A DNA stretch of 51,332 nucleotides from DATGFK01 sp040007395 (GTDB taxonomy: Bacteria > Chloroflexota > Anaerolineae > Aggregatilineales > UBA2796). Each line of letters opens with the position of its first letter. Position 1 is the stretch's first letter. The notes beneath the pieces were generated by a model. It searched no databases. It saw only the letters and a list, made by a program, of their open reading frames with translations, and was not told the origin of the DNA. Of this stretch, positions 48,967-51,332 are shown in pieces. Location: the NCBI GenBank assembly GCA_040007395.1, contig JBDTVG010000077.1, positions 1-51,332 on the forward strand. The letters are read 5' to 3'. The translations under genes were made by a program, and so were the position numbers.

Positions 48967-50952
48967 TTAGTTTACGGTTAGACTACTAAAGCTAACCGAT
49001 ACGCCTCCGCCAGTCGTCGTTGCAATCGTAGCCACTGGCCCCGGCATGATCAACCCCGGTAGACCAGCAAAAGTCGTGAAGGGGGTTGAGACAGTCCCGG
49101 TTGCATCGGTAAAATTCAAAAAAGCATTTGTGCCGGGAGCCACTGTACCAAAAAAGCCGCCGGGAACACCCGCCGGACCGGGGGTGGTATCGAAAGAGAC
49201 TGGAGCACCCTGCACTGGGCCGGGCGGCATTCCTTGCACCTGCACAGTAAGCGGTATTGCGAAAGTTGTGCCAGCGGTGGTGATCTGGTCATCGCTGCCA
49301 TTCAGCACGATAATGCTGGCTGGTACGCCGCTCATATTGCTAAGGGTAGTCCCTGCCGAGCCGGGGATCGCCGGTGAAGTCAATATTATGGAGAAGGGGC
49401 CGGGTACTGCATTGCGTGTGAAATTCGGTGTAGTCGCATTACCTGTCGCATCCGTTGCCACTGTAACGGCAGTGAGACCTCCGACGAACGTTCCGCCACC
49501 ACTGGTCGTAAAGGTTATCGGGATACCTGCTATCGCCGGGGTAATAGTTGCCGTAATCGTGACCGGTTGTGTCGCGCCAACGACATCATACGTGTTGCCA
49601 TTAACGACAATGTTACTATAATTCACAACGGGCGTGGGGCTGGGTGTAAATGTTGGTGTCAACGTGACGCTCGGCGTAAAAATTACTGTGGATGTGGAGG
49701 TCGGTGGGTTACCTCCTCCTCCCGGTGGTGGGGGTGGCGGATTTGTGGATGTGGGGGTGCTAGTATCAGGGGCTAGTGGCGCTCCGCCACCGTAGAATAT
49801 TTCTTTGGTCGGTGTGGGCGTTGGTGTGACGATCTCGCATGGCACGCTCAAGCCCACCGCCCCTCCAATCTGGCACACGGTTTTCAAAAAGAGACTGTTT
49901 GACTCTGCCTCATTCGGGATCGCCTGCGGGATACTCGGCGCACCGACGGCTTGCAGGCCGTTCGCGCCACCCATCGGAACAGTGAGTTCGTTGCCAGTTT
50001 TGATCCGGCGCGTTACCCCGTCGGCTTTGACAGAGACATCGCCTTCAATAATGGAGACTTTCATTTGCCCTTTGGGCTGTGCACTGAGAATTAGACTTGA
50101 CCCCACCGTGAAATCAACACCATTCGCCGTAAAATTGATCTTACGTCCTGTCGGGGACTGGATCAATAGTCCACTCGGCGGAATATCGCTGCAAGTAGCC
50201 TGTGCGCCAATGCCTGTCGAGAAATAGAAGGCTTTCACGGCAGGCATTTTCAATGGTGCGTTGGGATTGTTCTCTGGCAGTTTTTGCACCGGGCAATCCA
50301 GTTGGAGATTCCCACCAAACAGCCACCCAGACTTACCCCCAACTTCCCCATAGACCCATGCACTGTCGGCACTGCGTTCGCTGACGGTGAGCGTAGCGCC
50401 CAGATCAAGCTGACCGATCACGTCACCATTCGTATTGGGCGCAGCCCGCAGGCGTGTCAATCGCGTGACTGTTGCATTGCAAGTGATTGGGGCAGCAGGT
50501 GTACTCGCGTTTTTATCGGAAGGGGTCAGGTCGGTGACATTGGTATCGCCGTACAGGATAAAGGTCACGGCGTTTCCGGCAGTCGTGTTTGCCAGATTAC
50601 CCGCCTGTGCCTTGATCACCGCGACACCCCATTCACCGCTTTGTAGATTGAGCGGGCTTGCCGCAATCGATTTAAGCGCCGTGACCGGAGCAATATCGCC
50701 TGCTTTGGCGAAAGTGGGAGCGTTGGCAGCATCCTGATATTCTGGTTTGATAGCTGTGTTGCCGTAGCAGACCTGATCGCGACCCAATGCGCCGCAGTCA
50801 GAAGAAAGATTCTTCTGCACCATCGCGAGGATCTGCGTACAGGTCGAAGCGTTTGGGGTTTCCGTTGTTTGTGCAACCGTATTACTTGGCCTAGACACAA
50901 GCAGAATAAAACCAACTATCAGACCAAGATAGGCAACCCTGAGATGTCTCAT
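48967..50952 (-). CDS. Secreted SH3b-FecR-Ig-like protein
   Basis: A 661-residue exported protein. Signal peptide (1-28: AYLGLIVGFILLVS, cleavage near NTVAQ). Residues about 157-222 are a bacterial SH3 domain (TRLRAAPNTNGDVIGQL, then SGWLFGGNL). Residues about 260-330 are a FecR-like beta domain (IIEGDVSVKADGVTRRI, then GNELTVPMGG). Residues about 375-440 are Pro/Thr-rich with a PPPPPPGGGG run. Residues about 445-661 contain Ig-like (Big_1 type) modules with GNATTPNFTRNAVPG and ATGTVSTPFT. SH3b domains often bind the cell wall. AAGGATG precedes the ATG. A 12-base inverted repeat lies just upstream. Confidence 0.85.
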   Translation of the reverse strand: MRHLRVAYLGLIVGFILLVSRPSNTVAQTTETPNASTCTQILAMVQKNLSSDCGALGRDQVCYGNTAIKPEYQDAANAPTFAKAGDIAPVTALKSIAASPLNLQSGEWGVAVIKAQAGNLANTTAGNAVTFILYGDTNVTDLTPSDKNASTPAAPITCNATVTRLTRLRAAPNTNGDVIGQLDLGATLTVSERSADSAWVYGEVGGKSGWLFGGNLQLDCPVQKLPENNPNAPLKMPAVKAFYFSTGIGAQATCSDIPPSGLLIQSPTGRKINFTANGVDFTVGSSLILSAQPKGQMKVSIIEGDVSVKADGVTRRIKTGNELTVPMGGANGLQAVGAPSIPQAIPNEAESNSLFLKTVCQIGGAVGLSVPCEIVTPTPTPTKEIFYGGGAPLAPDTSTPTSTNPPPPPPGGGGNPPTSTSTVIFTPSVTLTPTFTPSPTPVVNYSNIVVNGNTYDVVGATQPVTITATITPAIAGIPITFTTSGGGTFVGGLTAVTVATDATGNATTPNFTRNAVPGPFSIILTSPAIPGSAGTTLSNMSGVPASIIVLNGSDDQITTAGTTFAIPLTVQVQGMPPGPVQGAPVSFDTTPGPAGVPGGFFGTVAPGTNAFLNFTDATGTVSTPFTTFAGLPGLIMPGPVATIATTTGGGVSVSFSSLTVN

Positions 50953-50976
50953 GGCGACACATCCTTGATAAGAGAA

Positions 50977-51014
50977 AATGTGGTACTACTGGCTACCCAG
51001 CATAGTACCACATT
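50977..51014 (-). promoter_or_regulatory. 12-bp perfect inverted repeat upstream of the SH3b-FecR gene
   Basis: AATGTGGTACTA (50977-50988) and TAGTACCACATT (51003-51014) are perfect inverted copies with a 14-base spacer. On the minus strand one arm includes TGGTACTAT, an extended -10-like element, and the second arm is followed by TTCTCTT. It could be an operator over the promoter of the gene starting at 50952, or a terminator of the small upstream gene. Confidence 0.6.
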
Positions 51015-51068
51015 AACGCTCACCCGAAAACAAGATTATTATGGAGATTGCACAGTTACGGGTGGTGC

Positions 51069-51284
51069 TTAGGCATATTTAACAGCATTATCTTTTATCA
51101 ACGGGTTTTCTATTTTGTCCTTGTCGTCCTCAATATATTTGACAACTTGGACACTCGCTCTATGTGAAGAATTTGTATCGTTCAGAATTGACTGATCCTC
51201 AATCACATAGCGACCCATCAAATTTCGATAAGCGTAATTCCCAATGTATGGCAGTGGAACTGTACGTAATCGTCCACGGCTCAT
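51069..51284 (-). CDS. Possible small protein (71 aa), may continue past the window
   Basis: A 71-residue polar frame that starts with MSRGRLRTVPLPYIGNYAY. I do not recognise it. No ribosome site precedes the ATG and the frame stays open upstream toward the window edge, so it may be the C-terminal end of a longer gene. A possible terminator lies 55 bases downstream, weakly supporting a real transcript end. Confidence 0.35.
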   Translation of the reverse strand: MSRGRLRTVPLPYIGNYAYRNLMGRYVIEDQSILNDTNSSHRASVQVVKYIEDDKDKIENPLIKDNAVKYA

Positions 51285-51332
51285 GTTAACTACACGTGCG
51301 CGGCAACAAGTGCTGCAACGAAATCAGGGGTA

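Overview
The window looks like chromosomal DNA of a free-living heterotrophic bacterium, most likely a member of the Chloroflexota (Anaerolineae-like). This is inference from gene style, not from a marker gene. The pointers are many secreted or lipid-anchored proteins with Thr/Pro- or Thr/Ala-rich linkers, PD40 and FG-GAP-type repeat proteins, a SARP/BTAD-type regulator, a sufR-sufCBD cluster with a fused-looking sulfur-trafficking gene set, DUF1906 and DUF4253 proteins, and dispersed GC-rich hairpin repeats of the kind common in that phylum. Extended -10 promoters (TGnTATACT-like) and AGGAG-type ribosome sites are frequent. I see no rRNA, tRNA, CRISPR array, intact transposon or prophage.

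Layout. 1-812 is decayed: a C-terminal fragment of an FG-GAP-type repeat protein (paralogous to the intact gene at 45.7-48.8 kb) lies next to an internally deleted Asp/Glu racemase. 0.8-3.5 kb is a large membrane protein with TPR, Thr/Ala repeats and a PD40 propeller. 3.8-9.0 kb is a two-gene beta-galactosidase operon (GH2 then GH42). 9.1-12.2 kb holds polyphosphate kinase and a DUF4253 protein on the minus strand. 12.3-15.0 kb has a secreted phytase-esterase-like protein, a polyprenyl diphosphate synthase and a small orphan.

15.0-21.9 kb is an iron-sulfur assembly region. sufR and a DUF59 (SufT-like) gene point left; sufC-sufB-sufD, a two-domain rhodanese, a SufU/IscU-type scaffold and a Rieske ferredoxin point right. 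Two perfect sigma-70-type promoters stand back to back in the sufR-sufC gap and their -35 boxes form an inverted repeat. No cysteine desulfurase (sufS) is present. A LysM lipoprotein follows. 23-29.8 kb is mixed: an acidic orphan, a BTAD regulator with a degenerate ATPase site, a single-domain response regulator, cystathionine beta-synthase with CBS domains, an alpha/beta hydrolase plus secreted beta-barrel-like protein beside a divergent XRE/MmyB regulator.

30.1-35.8 kb is the cell-shape operon mreB-mreC-mreD-PBP2, with a methyltransferase at its end; the PBP2 carries an unusual Cys-rich insertion. 36-43.5 kb has an overlapping AraC/VOC pair, a thioredoxin-reductase-like flavoprotein lacking a recognisable NADPH motif, small proteins, a phosphoesterase gene with two frameshifts, a roadblock/2-TM pair, purine nucleoside phosphorylase and a PspA/IM30 protein. 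43.6-51.3 kb is dominated by envelope and secreted proteins: an M23 peptidase lipoprotein, a DUF6714-like protein in AT-rich DNA, a propeller-DUF1906-FG-GAP protein and an SH3b-FecR-Ig-like protein preceded by a 12-bp perfect inverted repeat.

The main points for a second look are the sufS-less suf cluster with its hybrid scaffold protein, the doubly frameshifted phosphoesterase, the decayed gene pieces at the left edge, the PBP2 insertion, and the flavoprotein with a lost pyridine-nucleotide site.
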